A DNA stretch of 64,000 nucleotides from Aureimonas sp. AU4 (GTDB lineage: Bacteria > Pseudomonadota > Alphaproteobacteria > Rhizobiales > Rhizobiaceae): positions 62,001 through 126,000 of the forward strand of contig NZ_BBWK01000014.1 in NCBI RefSeq assembly GCF_001463765.1, written 5' to 3'. The notes beneath the pieces were generated by a model, which searched no databases, was not told the DNA's origin, and was given only the letters and a program-made list of their open reading frames with translations. Below are positions 7,613 to 15,176 of this stretch, piece after piece. Position 1 is the stretch's first letter. The number at the start of each line of letters is the position of its first letter. Both the position numbers and the translations under genes were made by a program.

Positions 7613-8235
7613 CCGAGTTCGGCTTCCGCCTCGCCTCGGGCGCCCATCTCCTGCGCCGGGCCGACGTCGAGACGCTGGAGACGGCGGTCGCGCTCGTCAC
7701 GGCCGCCGAGGAGCGCGCGGCGGCGATCGAGGCTTCCGCCGCGGACGCCTTCGAGGCCGAGCGGCGGCGCGGCTACGAGGACGGGCTGGCCGCCGCGCGG
7801 CTCGAGGCGGCCGAGCGGCTTCTGGCCGAGAGCCTGACGCTCGACCAGCGGCTCGACGAGGTCGAGGGCGAGCTGGCCGAGCTCGTCGCGCAGGGCGTGC
7901 GCAAGCTCGTGGCCGAGTTCGACGAGCGCGCCAAGGCCGAGTCCATGGTGCGTGCCGCGCTGACGCAGATGCGGCGCGAGAAGAAGGCCGAGATCCGCGT
8001 CTCGCGCGAGCAGCTGCCCGAGCTTCGCGCCGTGGCCGAGCGGGTGCGCGGCGAGTTTCCCGAACTGCTTCTCGTCGACGTCCTGGGCGACGACACGCTG
8101 CAGAGCCCCAACGTCGTGGTGGAAACGGCGATCGGGCGCGTCGAGGGCGATCTCGGCCGCGCCGCGGGCGACCTCGAGCGCGCGCTGCGCGGCGTCGGCG
8201 CGCTGCGCGCGCAGGCAAGGGAAGAGCCCCGATGA
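7591..8235 (+). CDS. sctL: SctL, ATPase regulator/stator
   Basis: FliH/YscL-type protein of 214 residues that dimerises, binds the ATPase SctN and tethers it to SctQ. The N-terminal half is a charged coiled coil ([20 protein letters not shown]); the C-terminal half has the conserved globular region with [20 protein letters not shown] and a final helix. It starts at GTG 7591 behind GGAGGG, inside the 3' end of sctK. The stop overlaps the sctN ATG (ATGA), coupling the stator to its ATPase. Confidence 0.92.
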   Translation: MVGTYRLAEFGFRLASGAHLLRRADVETLETAVALVTAAEERAAAIEASAADAFEAERRRGYEDGLAAARLEAAERLLAESLTLDQRLDEVEGELAELVAQGVRKLVAEFDERAKAESMVRAALTQMRREKKAEIRVSREQLPELRAVAERVRGEFPELLLVDVLGDDTLQSPNVVVETAIGRVEGDLGRAAGDLERALRGVGALRAQAREEPR

Positions 8236-9614
8236 TCCGCGCCGAGCTTTCGGGCATGGCGGAGCTCGCCGCGGAGCGCCGCGAGCGCATCGGCCGCCGG
8301 ATCGGAGCCGCGCCCGCGCGCATCGCGACCGAGATCGCCCGCTTCCAGCCCTTCGGCGTCACGGGCCGCGTGCGCAAGGTGGTCGGCACGATCATCCATG
8401 CGGCGGTGGCCGAGATTCAAGTCGGCGAGATCGTGGAACTCGTGAACCGGCGCGCCGGCACGCGCCTCTACGCCGAGTGCGTCGGCTTCCTCGACGAGGA
8501 GGCGTTGCTGTCGCCGATCGGCGAGACGCAAGGGGTCAGCCCGCAGACCGAGGTCCACCGCACGGGCCGCGTCCAGCAGGTGGCCGTCGGGCCCGGCCTC
8601 AAGGGGCGCGTCCTCGACGGCATGGGCAACTTCGTGGACGGGCTCGACACGCCCTTCCAGCCGCTCGCCTACTATCCGGTCTACCAGGACCCGCCCGACC
8701 CGATGAAGCGGCGCGTGATCGACAAGCCGCTGCCGCTGGGCCTGCGCGCGCTGGACGGCATCCTCACCTGTGGCGAAGGCCAGCGCATGGGCATCTTCGC
8801 CGCCGCCGGCGGCGGCAAGTCCACGCTTCTCTCCATGCTGGTGAAGGGCGCCGACGTCGACGTGACCGTGCTGGCGCTGATCGGCGAGCGCGGCCGCGAG
8901 GTGCGCGAGTTCATCGAGCACGACCTCGGGCCCGAGGGCATGGCGAAGTCGGTGATCGTGGTGGCGACCTCCGACAAGAGCTCGATGGAGCGCGCCAAGG
9001 CCGCCTTCACCGCCACCGCGATCGCCGAATACTTCCGCGACCAGGGCCAGCGCGTCCTGTTCCTGATGGACTCGGTGACGCGCTTCGCCCGCGCCCAGCG
9101 CGAGATCGGGCTGGCCGCCGGCGAGCCGCCGACGCGGCGCGGCTTCCCGCCGTCCGTCTTCGCCAACCTGCCCAAGCTGATGGAGCGGGTCGGCATGAAC
9201 GACAAAGGCTCCATCACCGCGCTCTACACCGTGCTCGTCGAGGGCGACGACATGAACGAGCCGGTGGCCGACGAGACGCGCTCGATCCTCGACGGACACA
9301 TCATCCTGTCGAGAAAGCTCGCTTCGGCCAACCACTATCCCGCGATCGACGTCCTCGCCTCCAAGAGCCGCGTCATGAACGCGGTGACGACGCGCGAGCA
9401 CCGCCAGATGGCGAGCCGCATCAACCAGTGGCTCGCCACCTATGCGGACGTCGAGCTTCTCGTGAAGGTCGGCGAATACAAGCGCGGCGCCGATCCCGAC
9501 GCGGACCTCGCGATCGCCAAGTACAAGCACATCAACGCCTTCCTGCAGCAGGCGACCGACGAGTTCGACAGCTTCCAGGCCGTTCTCGACAAGCTGGCGG
9601 CGGTGACGCGATGA
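8232..9614 (+). CDS. sctN: SctN, T3SS ATPase
   Basis: Hexameric cytoplasmic ATPase at the entrance of the export channel; it strips chaperones and unfolds substrates. The 460 residues match the family in length. Visible are the F1-like beta-barrel N-terminal domain, the Walker A loop AAAGGGKST (about 190-198), the LIGERGREV motif (about 217), the Walker B strand VLFLMD (about 275-280), and the motor region [20 protein letters not shown]. Start at ATG 8232 overlaps the sctL stop; the open frame extends further upstream but would only read through sctL out of frame. All nucleotide-binding residues appear intact. Confidence 0.97.
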   Translation: MIRAELSGMAELAAERRERIGRRIGAAPARIATEIARFQPFGVTGRVRKVVGTIIHAAVAEIQVGEIVELVNRRAGTRLYAECVGFLDEEALLSPIGETQGVSPQTEVHRTGRVQQVAVGPGLKGRVLDGMGNFVDGLDTPFQPLAYYPVYQDPPDPMKRRVIDKPLPLGLRALDGILTCGEGQRMGIFAAAGGGKSTLLSMLVKGADVDVTVLALIGERGREVREFIEHDLGPEGMAKSVIVVATSDKSSMERAKAAFTATAIAEYFRDQGQRVLFLMDSVTRFARAQREIGLAAGEPPTRRGFPPSVFANLPKLMERVGMNDKGSITALYTVLVEGDDMNEPVADETRSILDGHIILSRKLASANHYPAIDVLASKSRVMNAVTTREHRQMASRINQWLATYADVELLVKVGEYKRGADPDADLAIAKYKHINAFLQQATDEFDSFQAVLDKLAAVTR

Positions 9615-9627
9615 GCGGGGACGCGCG

Positions 9628-10107
9628 ATGATCGGCCAGATGAAGGTGCTCCTGCGCGTCAAGGACCTGAAGCAGGACCAGGCCTTCCGCGAGCTGCAGC
9701 GCCGCCGCGCGGCGGTGCGCGAAGCGGAGGAGGAGACGCGGCAGGCGGACGCCGCCGTCACGGAGAGCCAGCGCACGATGGAAACGCGCGAGGACGCGAT
9801 CTTCGCGGGCATCCTCGGTCGCGTGGTGGACCTCAGCGAGATCGACGCCACGCACGGGCGCGTAGTGGCGCTGGTGCGCGAGCACACGGTCCTGACCGAC
9901 ACGCGCGAGCGCGCCGTCCACGTCGAGGCGCGCCTGCGCGACGAGGCCGAGACCCAGAGCGGCGTCTACCAGGCGGCCGTGAAGGTGCGCGACAAGTACA
10001 CGATCCTCACCGACGACCTCGTCCAGGCGCGCGACGCCGAACGGGCGCTCGCCGAGGAGGTCGAGATCGAGGACATGTTCTCGCGTCCCCGCAAGCCGGT
10101 GTCCTGA
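9628..10107 (+). CDS. sctO: SctO, central stalk of the T3SS ATPase
   Basis: A 159-residue, highly charged, almost wholly alpha-helical protein without Cys or Trp, directly after sctN. SctO (YscO/FliJ family) forms an antiparallel two-helix coiled coil inserted in the SctN hexamer and contacts the SctV ring. The helices run roughly over residues 1-60 (KDLKQDQAFRELQRRRAAVR) and 75-150. Start at ATG 9628 is 13 bases after the sctN stop. Sequence conservation in this family is low, so position and coiled-coil form are decisive. Confidence 0.88.
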   Translation: MIGQMKVLLRVKDLKQDQAFRELQRRRAAVREAEEETRQADAAVTESQRTMETREDAIFAGILGRVVDLSEIDATHGRVVALVREHTVLTDTRERAVHVEARLRDEAETQSGVYQAAVKVRDKYTILTDDLVQARDAERALAEEVEIEDMFSRPRKPVS

Positions 10108-10117
10108 GGAGCCGCCC

Positions 10118-10843
10118 ATGACCCGCATCACGGGATTCGACACAAGCGCGGCGACCGAGCGCCGCGAGGGGGCCGAGGCGCACCGGCGCGAGGGCGAGCG
10201 CGACCTGACGGGCGGGCTCAAGCGCTTCCACACGGCGGGCGAGAACCTCCAGTCCGGCACGGGCCTCGGCGAAAGCCGCACCGGCGGCGAGGAGGGCGAT
10301 CGCCTGCGCCGCTTCGCCGAAAGCCTGAAGCGCGCCGACGCGAACCCGGACGGCGACGACGCCGCCTTGCCCGATCCGCGCCTTCTGGCGGTCGCCGAAC
10401 CGGGACGGCCCGCAGCCGTGGTTGTCTCATCCCTCGACGGCGCGGCGGAGCGGCGCGCCGATGCGCTCGCGCAGGGCGAGCGCATTGCACGCATGGTGGA
10501 AGGAGCGCTGCGCGCCGAGCTGTCGCCCGTGCCCGGACGCCCGCTCACCTTGAGCTTCGAGGCCCTGCGGCCCGGCGAGGCGGCGGGCGCGATCGCCGGC
10601 GTGTCGCTGACCCTGCACGAGGGCATGCTCGACGTGACGCTGCGCCGAAATCCCGACGGAACGCAGGACGCCCTGTTCCTGCAATCGGCCCAGGCGCTCG
10701 CCGAGCGGCTCGGCCAGCGCTATCCCAGGCGCGTCGTGCGCGTCCTGGAGGAGGCCGCGGGGGCGGTGGAGCGCGAGGCGGCGGAAGGCCCTTCGCGCCC
10801 CAGCGTCTTCGACCTCTTCGCGCGTCGGGACGAGCGCTCGTGA
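10118..10843 (+). CDS. sctP: SctP, needle-length ruler / substrate-switch protein
   Basis: A 241-residue protein between sctO and sctQ, the place of sctP (YscP/FliK). The family is secreted during assembly, sets needle length, and switches SctU to late substrates through a C-terminal T3S4 domain. Here residues 1-100 are hydrophilic and low in order (Glu/Arg/Gly-rich), and residues 120-225 form a compact part (LTLSFEALRPGEAAGAIAGV, then GMLDVTLRRNPDG) compatible with the T3S4 fold. It is much shorter than YscP (over 450 residues), suggesting a short needle if the ruler model holds. Its stop overlaps the GTG of sctQ. Confidence 0.78.
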   Translation: MTRITGFDTSAATERREGAEAHRREGERDLTGGLKRFHTAGENLQSGTGLGESRTGGEEGDRLRRFAESLKRADANPDGDDAALPDPRLLAVAEPGRPAAVVVSSLDGAAERRADALAQGERIARMVEGALRAELSPVPGRPLTLSFEALRPGEAAGAIAGVSLTLHEGMLDVTLRRNPDGTQDALFLQSAQALAERLGQRYPRRVVRVLEEAAGAVEREAAEGPSRPSVFDLFARRDERS

Positions 10844-11940
10844 CCCTCTTTCAACCCGACCGGTTCTTCACGCCCGCGGACGGCGGCGGCGCGGACGGCC
10901 TTCTCCTGTGGAACCGCTTCGTCGCCGGTGCCGGCGAGGCGAGGCCGGTCGGTGCCGGCGGCGTCTCGCTGCGCTACGAGCTGGCCGAGGCGCCCGCGCC
11001 CCAGACCTGGTGCGTGCGCCTTCTCCTGCCCGAGGCGATGGGGTCGGGCGCGATGCTCGTATGCCCGCGCGCCTTTCCGTTCCGCGAGATCGCGGGCGTC
11101 GAGCTCGACGCTTCGGATCTCGGCGCCCTGCCGGCGGAACTGCGCGGCGCGATCCTCCTCGGCATGCAGGGAGCCCTGGCCCGCGCAAGCGGCTTCGGCG
11201 CCGGCGCCTTGCCCCGCATCGGCGAGGACGGGCCGCTGTCGGCCCTGCGTGACCCGGCGCTCGAATGGCTCGCGGTGACGCTCGAAGGTGTCGCATCCGC
11301 TGAGGTTTCCGCCCATGTCGGCGCGCGGCGCGGCGACCTCCTGCGCCTTCTCGGAGCGCCCGGTGACGGGCCCATGCCGCAAGGCGCGCTTGCGGGCGGG
11401 CTGGAGGTGCCGGTCGACCTGACGGCGGGTCGGATCGACCTGACGCTCGCCGAGCTGCGCCGCATCGAGCCCGGCGACGTCGCGGTTCTGGCCGCCATGC
11501 CGGCCGACCAGCTCCATATCCGCGCCGGGCAGTTCCGCTTCGTGTTCACGCAAGGGGAGGGCGGCTGGACCTCGTCGGGCGCGCTTCCCATCCCGCGCCA
11601 GCGACCCCGCACCCTGTTCGGCGGCCTCGAAGCCGCCCAGCGCCAGGAAGATCCCGTCATGTCCGACCAGCCCGCCGATCGCGAGACCGCGCCCGACACC
11701 CTGTCGATCGAAGACCTGACGCTCGGCGTCGACTTCGATCTCGGCCGTGTCGCCGTGCCCTTCTCGACGCTCCAGAGCTGGACGCGCGGAACCGTGGTGC
11801 CACTCTCGCCGCCCTCCACCGAGCCGGGCGTCGCGGTCACGATCCGCATCAACGGCGATGCGGTGGGCACCGGCGACATCGTGCGCATCGACGACCGCAT
11901 CGGCGTGCGTATCACGCGCCTGGCCGCGCCCACCCGCTGA
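10840..11940 (+). CDS. sctQ: SctQ, sorting-platform (C-ring) protein
   Basis: Core of the cytoplasmic sorting platform, a 366-residue FliM/FliN-like protein that binds SctL and SctK. The N-terminal two thirds are variable. A first SpoA-like domain lies around residues 195-245 (ITLTLAEL-type region, LTAGRIDLTLAELRRIEPGD) and the C-terminal SpoA domain around 300-360 (LTLGVDFDLGRVAVPFSTLQ, then GDAVGTGDIVRIDDRIGVRI). It starts at GTG 10840 overlapping the sctP stop. An in-frame internal ATG with its own ribosome site at 11659 predicts a separate 93-residue SctQ-C product. A linker rich in Gln/Pro/Asp precedes that site. Confidence 0.92.
   Translation: MTLFQPDRFFTPADGGGADGLLLWNRFVAGAGEARPVGAGGVSLRYELAEAPAPQTWCVRLLLPEAMGSGAMLVCPRAFPFREIAGVELDASDLGALPAELRGAILLGMQGALARASGFGAGALPRIGEDGPLSALRDPALEWLAVTLEGVASAEVSAHVGARRGDLLRLLGAPGDGPMPQGALAGGLEVPVDLTAGRIDLTLAELRRIEPGDVAVLAAMPADQLHIRAGQFRFVFTQGEGGWTSSGALPIPRQRPRTLFGGLEAAQRQEDPVMSDQPADRETAPDTLSIEDLTLGVDFDLGRVAVPFSTLQSWTRGTVVPLSPPSTEPGVAVTIRINGDAVGTGDIVRIDDRIGVRITRLAAPTR
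11645..11661 (+). promoter_or_regulatory. Internal ribosome binding site and start for SctQ-C
   Basis: AGGAAG at 11645-11650 stands 8 bases before an ATG (11659) that is in frame with sctQ at codon 274. Initiation here would give the 93-residue C-terminal SpoA domain alone. Yersinia YscQ, Salmonella SpaO and others make such a short form by internal initiation, and it assembles with the full-length protein. The site lies in the low-complexity linker, as in those systems. Confidence 0.7.
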
Positions 11941-11959
11941 CAGGCAAGGCCGCGCCCGC

Positions 11960-12604
11960 GTGATCGATCCGCTCAACCTCATCTTCATCGTCGCGGCGGC
12001 CGCGCTGTTTCCCTTCCTGGCGGTCGTGGCGACGAGCTTCATCAAGCTGTCGGTCGTGTTCCTGCTCGTGCGCAACGCCATCGGCGTGCAGAACATCCCG
12101 CCCAACATGGCTCTGAACGCGCTCGCCATCATCCTGTCGGGCTACATCATGGCGCCCGTGGCGGTGGAGACGTTCAACATCCTGTCCGCCCAGCCGAGCC
12201 TCGACATGGGCTCGGCCGCCGGCATCCGCGCGGCCTACGACGCAGGCTCGGGACCGCTCACCGAGTTCCTGAACCGCCACGCCTCGATGCGCGAGAAGAT
12301 GTTCTTTCTGGAGGCCGCCCGCTCGCTCTGGCCGCCGGACCTGGCAAGCCAGCTCACCGAGACGAGCATGGCCGTGGTGCTGCCCTCCTTCACGGTCACG
12401 CAGCTGCGCGAGGCCTTCGAGATCGGCTTCCTTCTCTACCTACCCTTCATCGCCATCGACCTCATCGTCTCCAACATCCTGCTCGCCATGGGCATGATGA
12501 TGGTGAGTCCGCTCACCATCTCGCTGCCCTTCAAGCTCTTCCTGTTCGTCATGATCGACGGCTGGTCGCGCCTGATCCTCGGCCTGGTGAAGAGCTATGT
12601 CTGA
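11960..12604 (+). CDS. sctR: SctR, export-gate protein
   Basis: FliP/YscR-type protein of the helical SctR5-S4-T1 export gate in the inner membrane. The 214 residues carry four hydrophobic segments and the family signatures FIKLSVVFLLVRNAIGVQNI and PSFTVTQLREAFEIGFLLYL, with MGMMMVSPLTISLPFKLFLF near the end. Start taken as GTG 11960 (VIDPLNLIF), 19 bases after the sctQ stop, with AAGG upstream; the open frame before that overlaps sctQ. Very highly conserved family, so the call is firm. Confidence 0.97.
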   Translation: MIDPLNLIFIVAAAALFPFLAVVATSFIKLSVVFLLVRNAIGVQNIPPNMALNALAIILSGYIMAPVAVETFNILSAQPSLDMGSAAGIRAAYDAGSGPLTEFLNRHASMREKMFFLEAARSLWPPDLASQLTETSMAVVLPSFTVTQLREAFEIGFLLYLPFIAIDLIVSNILLAMGMMMVSPLTISLPFKLFLFVMIDGWSRLILGLVKSYV

Positions 12605-12622
12605 CAAGGCGGAGAGAAGCCG

Positions 12623-12889
12623 ATGACCCCCGACGTCGCGCTCCAGCAGATCCAGGAGGCCATGCTCCTGGTCATGGTCCTGTCCATGCCGCCGATCATC
12701 GTGGCGTCCGTGGTCGGCATCCTCGTCAGCCTTCTCCAGGCGCTGACGCAGATCCAGGAGCAGACCGTCTCCTTCGCGATCAAGCTGATCGCGGTGGCGG
12801 CGACGATCGCGGCCATGGCCGGGCTGCTCGGCTCCGAGATGGTGAACTTCTCGATCAAGCTCTTCGACGGCTTCCCGAGCATGACATGA
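12623..12889 (+). CDS. sctS: SctS, export-gate protein
   Basis: FliQ/YscS-type protein of 88 residues, the normal size, with two membrane-buried helical hairpins (AMLLVMVLSMPPIIVASVVG and SFAIKLIAVAATIAAMAGLL) separated by the conserved QALTQIQEQT loop that closes the gate. ATG 12623 is preceded by GGCGGAGAGAAG, a strong ribosome site. It lies between sctR and sctT. Confidence 0.97.
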   Translation: MTPDVALQQIQEAMLLVMVLSMPPIIVASVVGILVSLLQALTQIQEQTVSFAIKLIAVAATIAAMAGLLGSEMVNFSIKLFDGFPSMT

Positions 12890-12899
12890 CGGACCGGTC

Positions 12900-13835
12900 A
12901 TGAACGGCGTCGCGGACATCGCCCGGCTCTACTTCTCGCTGTTCGACCGCGAGATCATCGCGCTGATCCTGACGCTGCCGCGCATCTACGCCTTCATGCA
13001 GGTCTCGCAGCTTCTGGCCGACACCGCCGTGCCGCGCCTGCCCAAGACCGCCGCGATCCTCTCGCTCTCGGTGATCGCGGTGCCGATCAACTACGCCTAT
13101 GTGGACGCGTTCGACCGGACCGTGCCCGCCTTCGCGCTCCTGATCCTGAAGGAATACGCGATCGGCTTCGTGCTCGGCTACATCGTCGGCTGGATCTTCT
13201 GGGCCGTGCAGTCGGCGGGCGCCTTCATCGATAACCAGCGGGGCGCGGCGATCGCGGCCTCGATCGACCCGCTCCAGGGCCACGAGACCTCACCGCTCGG
13301 CATTCTCTTCTCCCAGGCCTTCCTGACCTACGTCTACACGACCGGCGCGATGCTGCCGATCCTCGGGCTGCTCTACCAGAGCTACGAGCTCTGGCCGGCC
13401 ACGCGCGGCGTGCCGATCCTCAGCCCCGAATTTCCGACGCTGGCGCTCGCGGTCGCCGACAACGCGCTGCGCATCATGGTGATCATCGCGGGACCGGTGG
13501 TGGCGGTCATGTTCCTCGCCGAGTTCGCGCTCGCCATGGTCAGCCGCTTCGCGCCGCAGGTCCAGGTCTTCATCCTCGCCATGCCGATCAAGAGCGCGCT
13601 CGCGATCCTGATCCTGATCTTCTACTTCTCGCGCCTCCTGCCCTACGGCGTCGAGCAGCTCGGCACCTTCCGGCCCTTTATCGACCGCTTCTACGCGGTG
13701 ATGCAGTTCTCGAACGCCGTGCCCGTGCCGCCAGCGGGCGAGACGCGGCCGACCGAGCCGCACGCCCGGCCGATCGAGGTTCCCGCGCCTCGTCTTCCCC
13801 CGCCGCAGACCGAGCCCCAGGAGGTCGTCCCATGA
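12900..13835 (+). CDS. sctT: SctT, export-gate protein with Pro-rich tail
   Basis: FliR/YscT-type inner-membrane protein that caps the export-gate helix with SctR and SctS. The 311 residues include the conserved GFVLGYIVGWIFWAVQSAGA and IDNQRGAAIAASIDPLQGHE motifs, with about six to eight hydrophobic segments up to residue 260. Typical SctT proteins end near residue 260. Here a hydrophilic tail of about 45 residues rich in Pro (VPAPRLPPPQTEPQEVVP) follows, probably cytoplasmic. Its stop overlaps the sctU ATG (ATGA). Confidence 0.96.
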   Translation: MNGVADIARLYFSLFDREIIALILTLPRIYAFMQVSQLLADTAVPRLPKTAAILSLSVIAVPINYAYVDAFDRTVPAFALLILKEYAIGFVLGYIVGWIFWAVQSAGAFIDNQRGAAIAASIDPLQGHETSPLGILFSQAFLTYVYTTGAMLPILGLLYQSYELWPATRGVPILSPEFPTLALAVADNALRIMVIIAGPVVAVMFLAEFALAMVSRFAPQVQVFILAMPIKSALAILILIFYFSRLLPYGVEQLGTFRPFIDRFYAVMQFSNAVPVPPAGETRPTEPHARPIEVPAPRLPPPQTEPQEVVP

Positions 13836-14956
13836 GCGAGGGCGGCGAGAAGACCGAACTTCCGACCCCCAAGAAGGAGCGCGACGCGCGCGAGAAGGGG
13901 CAGGTCGCGCGCAGCCAGGAGGTCGTCACCACGGTCTCGCTGCTCGCCGTCGTCGCCTATGTCTGGACGCGGTGGGGCGCGATCACCGAAGCCTTCGTCG
14001 GTATGTTCGACCAGATGGCGAAGCTCGCGACCGGCGACTTCCGCACCGTGGCGTTGCCGGCCGTCTTCTACGCCTTTCGCGAGAGCGCCTTCCTGCTCCT
14101 GCCCGCGCTTGGCGTCGTGATCCTGGCGGGCATCGCGGCCAACTACGCCCAGTTCGGATCGCTCTTCTCGTTCGAGAGCATCGCGCCCAAGCTCGAGAAG
14201 ATCAGCCCCGCCGCCGGCTTCAAGCGCATCTTCTCGATGAAGCAGGTGGTCGATCTCCTGAAGTCGATCCTCAAGATCGTCTTCCTGTCGGTGCTTCTCT
14301 ACATCGTCCTGCGCGGGGCGATCGGCCCCTTCATGAACTCGCTGGAATGCGGCATCCCCTGCATCGCGGACGTCACCTCGACGATCCTGTTCCAGACGCT
14401 GGCCTATTCGGCGGTGGCCTTCATCATCGTGGCGGTGGCCGACTTCGCCTACCAGAAGCATTCCCACACCAAGAGCCTCATGATGTCGAAGGACGAGGTG
14501 AAGCGGGAATACAAGGAGAGCGAGGGCGACCCGCACATCAAGGGCAAGCGCAAGCAGCTCGCCCACGAGCTCGCCATGAGCGACGGCGGCGCTGCGGCCC
14601 GGAAGGGGACCGCCCTGGTCGTGAACCCGACCCATTTCGCAGTCGTGCTGCACTACAAGGCCGGCGAGACGCCGCTGCCGACCGTGACCGCCAAGGGGCA
14701 GAACGCGATCGCCGCCTATCTTCGCCGCGAGGCGGAGGAGGCGGGGGTGCCCGTGTTCCGGAACGTCACGCTGGCGCGCGCGCTCTATGCCGACGCCGAT
14801 CTCTACGAGCCGGTTCCCGACGAACTGTTCGACGCGGTGGCGGAGGTGCTGGCCTGGGTGTCCCGGCACGAGGACACGCTCTACCGGCAGCGCCTGCCCC
14901 ATGGCGTGATCGACATGGACGGCGGAGATCATCGCCCGGAAGGACGTGCCTCGTGA
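13832..14956 (+). CDS. sctU: SctU, autocleaving export-switch protein
   Basis: FlhB/YscU family, the inner-membrane protein that controls the switch from early to later substrates. The 374 residues start with the family signature GEKTELPTPKKERDAREKGQ. Four hydrophobic segments follow (about 31-48, 84-104, 143-162, 186-205), then a cytoplasmic domain with the autocleavage motif NPTH at residues 265-268, intact. The last 20 residues are a polar extension. Coupled to sctT by ATGA. It is the last gene before the 220-base leader of the secretin gene. Confidence 0.97.
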   Translation: MSEGGEKTELPTPKKERDAREKGQVARSQEVVTTVSLLAVVAYVWTRWGAITEAFVGMFDQMAKLATGDFRTVALPAVFYAFRESAFLLLPALGVVILAGIAANYAQFGSLFSFESIAPKLEKISPAAGFKRIFSMKQVVDLLKSILKIVFLSVLLYIVLRGAIGPFMNSLECGIPCIADVTSTILFQTLAYSAVAFIIVAVADFAYQKHSHTKSLMMSKDEVKREYKESEGDPHIKGKRKQLAHELAMSDGGAAARKGTALVVNPTHFAVVLHYKAGETPLPTVTAKGQNAIAAYLRREAEEAGVPVFRNVTLARALYADADLYEPVPDELFDAVAEVLAWVSRHEDTLYRQRLPHGVIDMDGGDHRPEGRAS

Positions 14957-15033
14957 CTGACGCGCCGCAGCATATCCTCATGAACTTGCTTGGGCCTGAA
15001 CGCCGGAAAACATGCGGCAGCCGCGCAACGCTA

Positions 15034-15053
15034 CGTCATCCTTGTTGATGACG
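15034..15053. promoter_or_regulatory. Inverted repeat between sctU and the secretin gene
   Basis: CGTCATC (15034-15040), 6 bases CTTGTT, then GATGACG (15047-15053): a perfect 7-base inverted repeat in the 220-base gap after sctU. It has no T-run after it, so an operator or a weak terminator is possible. A TATGCT hexamer lies just downstream (about 15062-15067) and could be a -10 box for the secretin transcript. Confidence 0.35.
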
Positions 15054-15137
15054 GGGGTTGGTATGCTGGTATCGGCCACTCGCGCTCTGATAGAAAGCTT
15101 TGACGTTCCGGCAAGGATCGGGTCCCGCATCCCCCTT

Positions 15138-15166
15138 CCGCCAGACTCGTATTCCTCTGGCGGAGG
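15138..15166 (+). promoter_or_regulatory. Hairpin overlapping the secretin ribosome site
   Basis: CCGCCAGA (15138-15145) pairs perfectly with TCTGGCGG (15156-15163) across a 10-base loop. The right arm contains the first two bases of the Shine-Dalgarno stretch GGAGG (15162-15166) that precedes GTG 15177. In the mRNA this stem would sit on or beside the ribosome site and could restrain translation of the secretin. Confidence 0.45.
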
Positions 15167-15176
15167 TGACGGACCC

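Noticed and set aside
7362-8231. N-terminal extension of the sctN frame reaching back to 7362
   Set aside because: It overlaps sctK and sctL out of frame with Arg/Ala-rich nonsense; the ATPase starts at ATG 8232 coupled to sctL.
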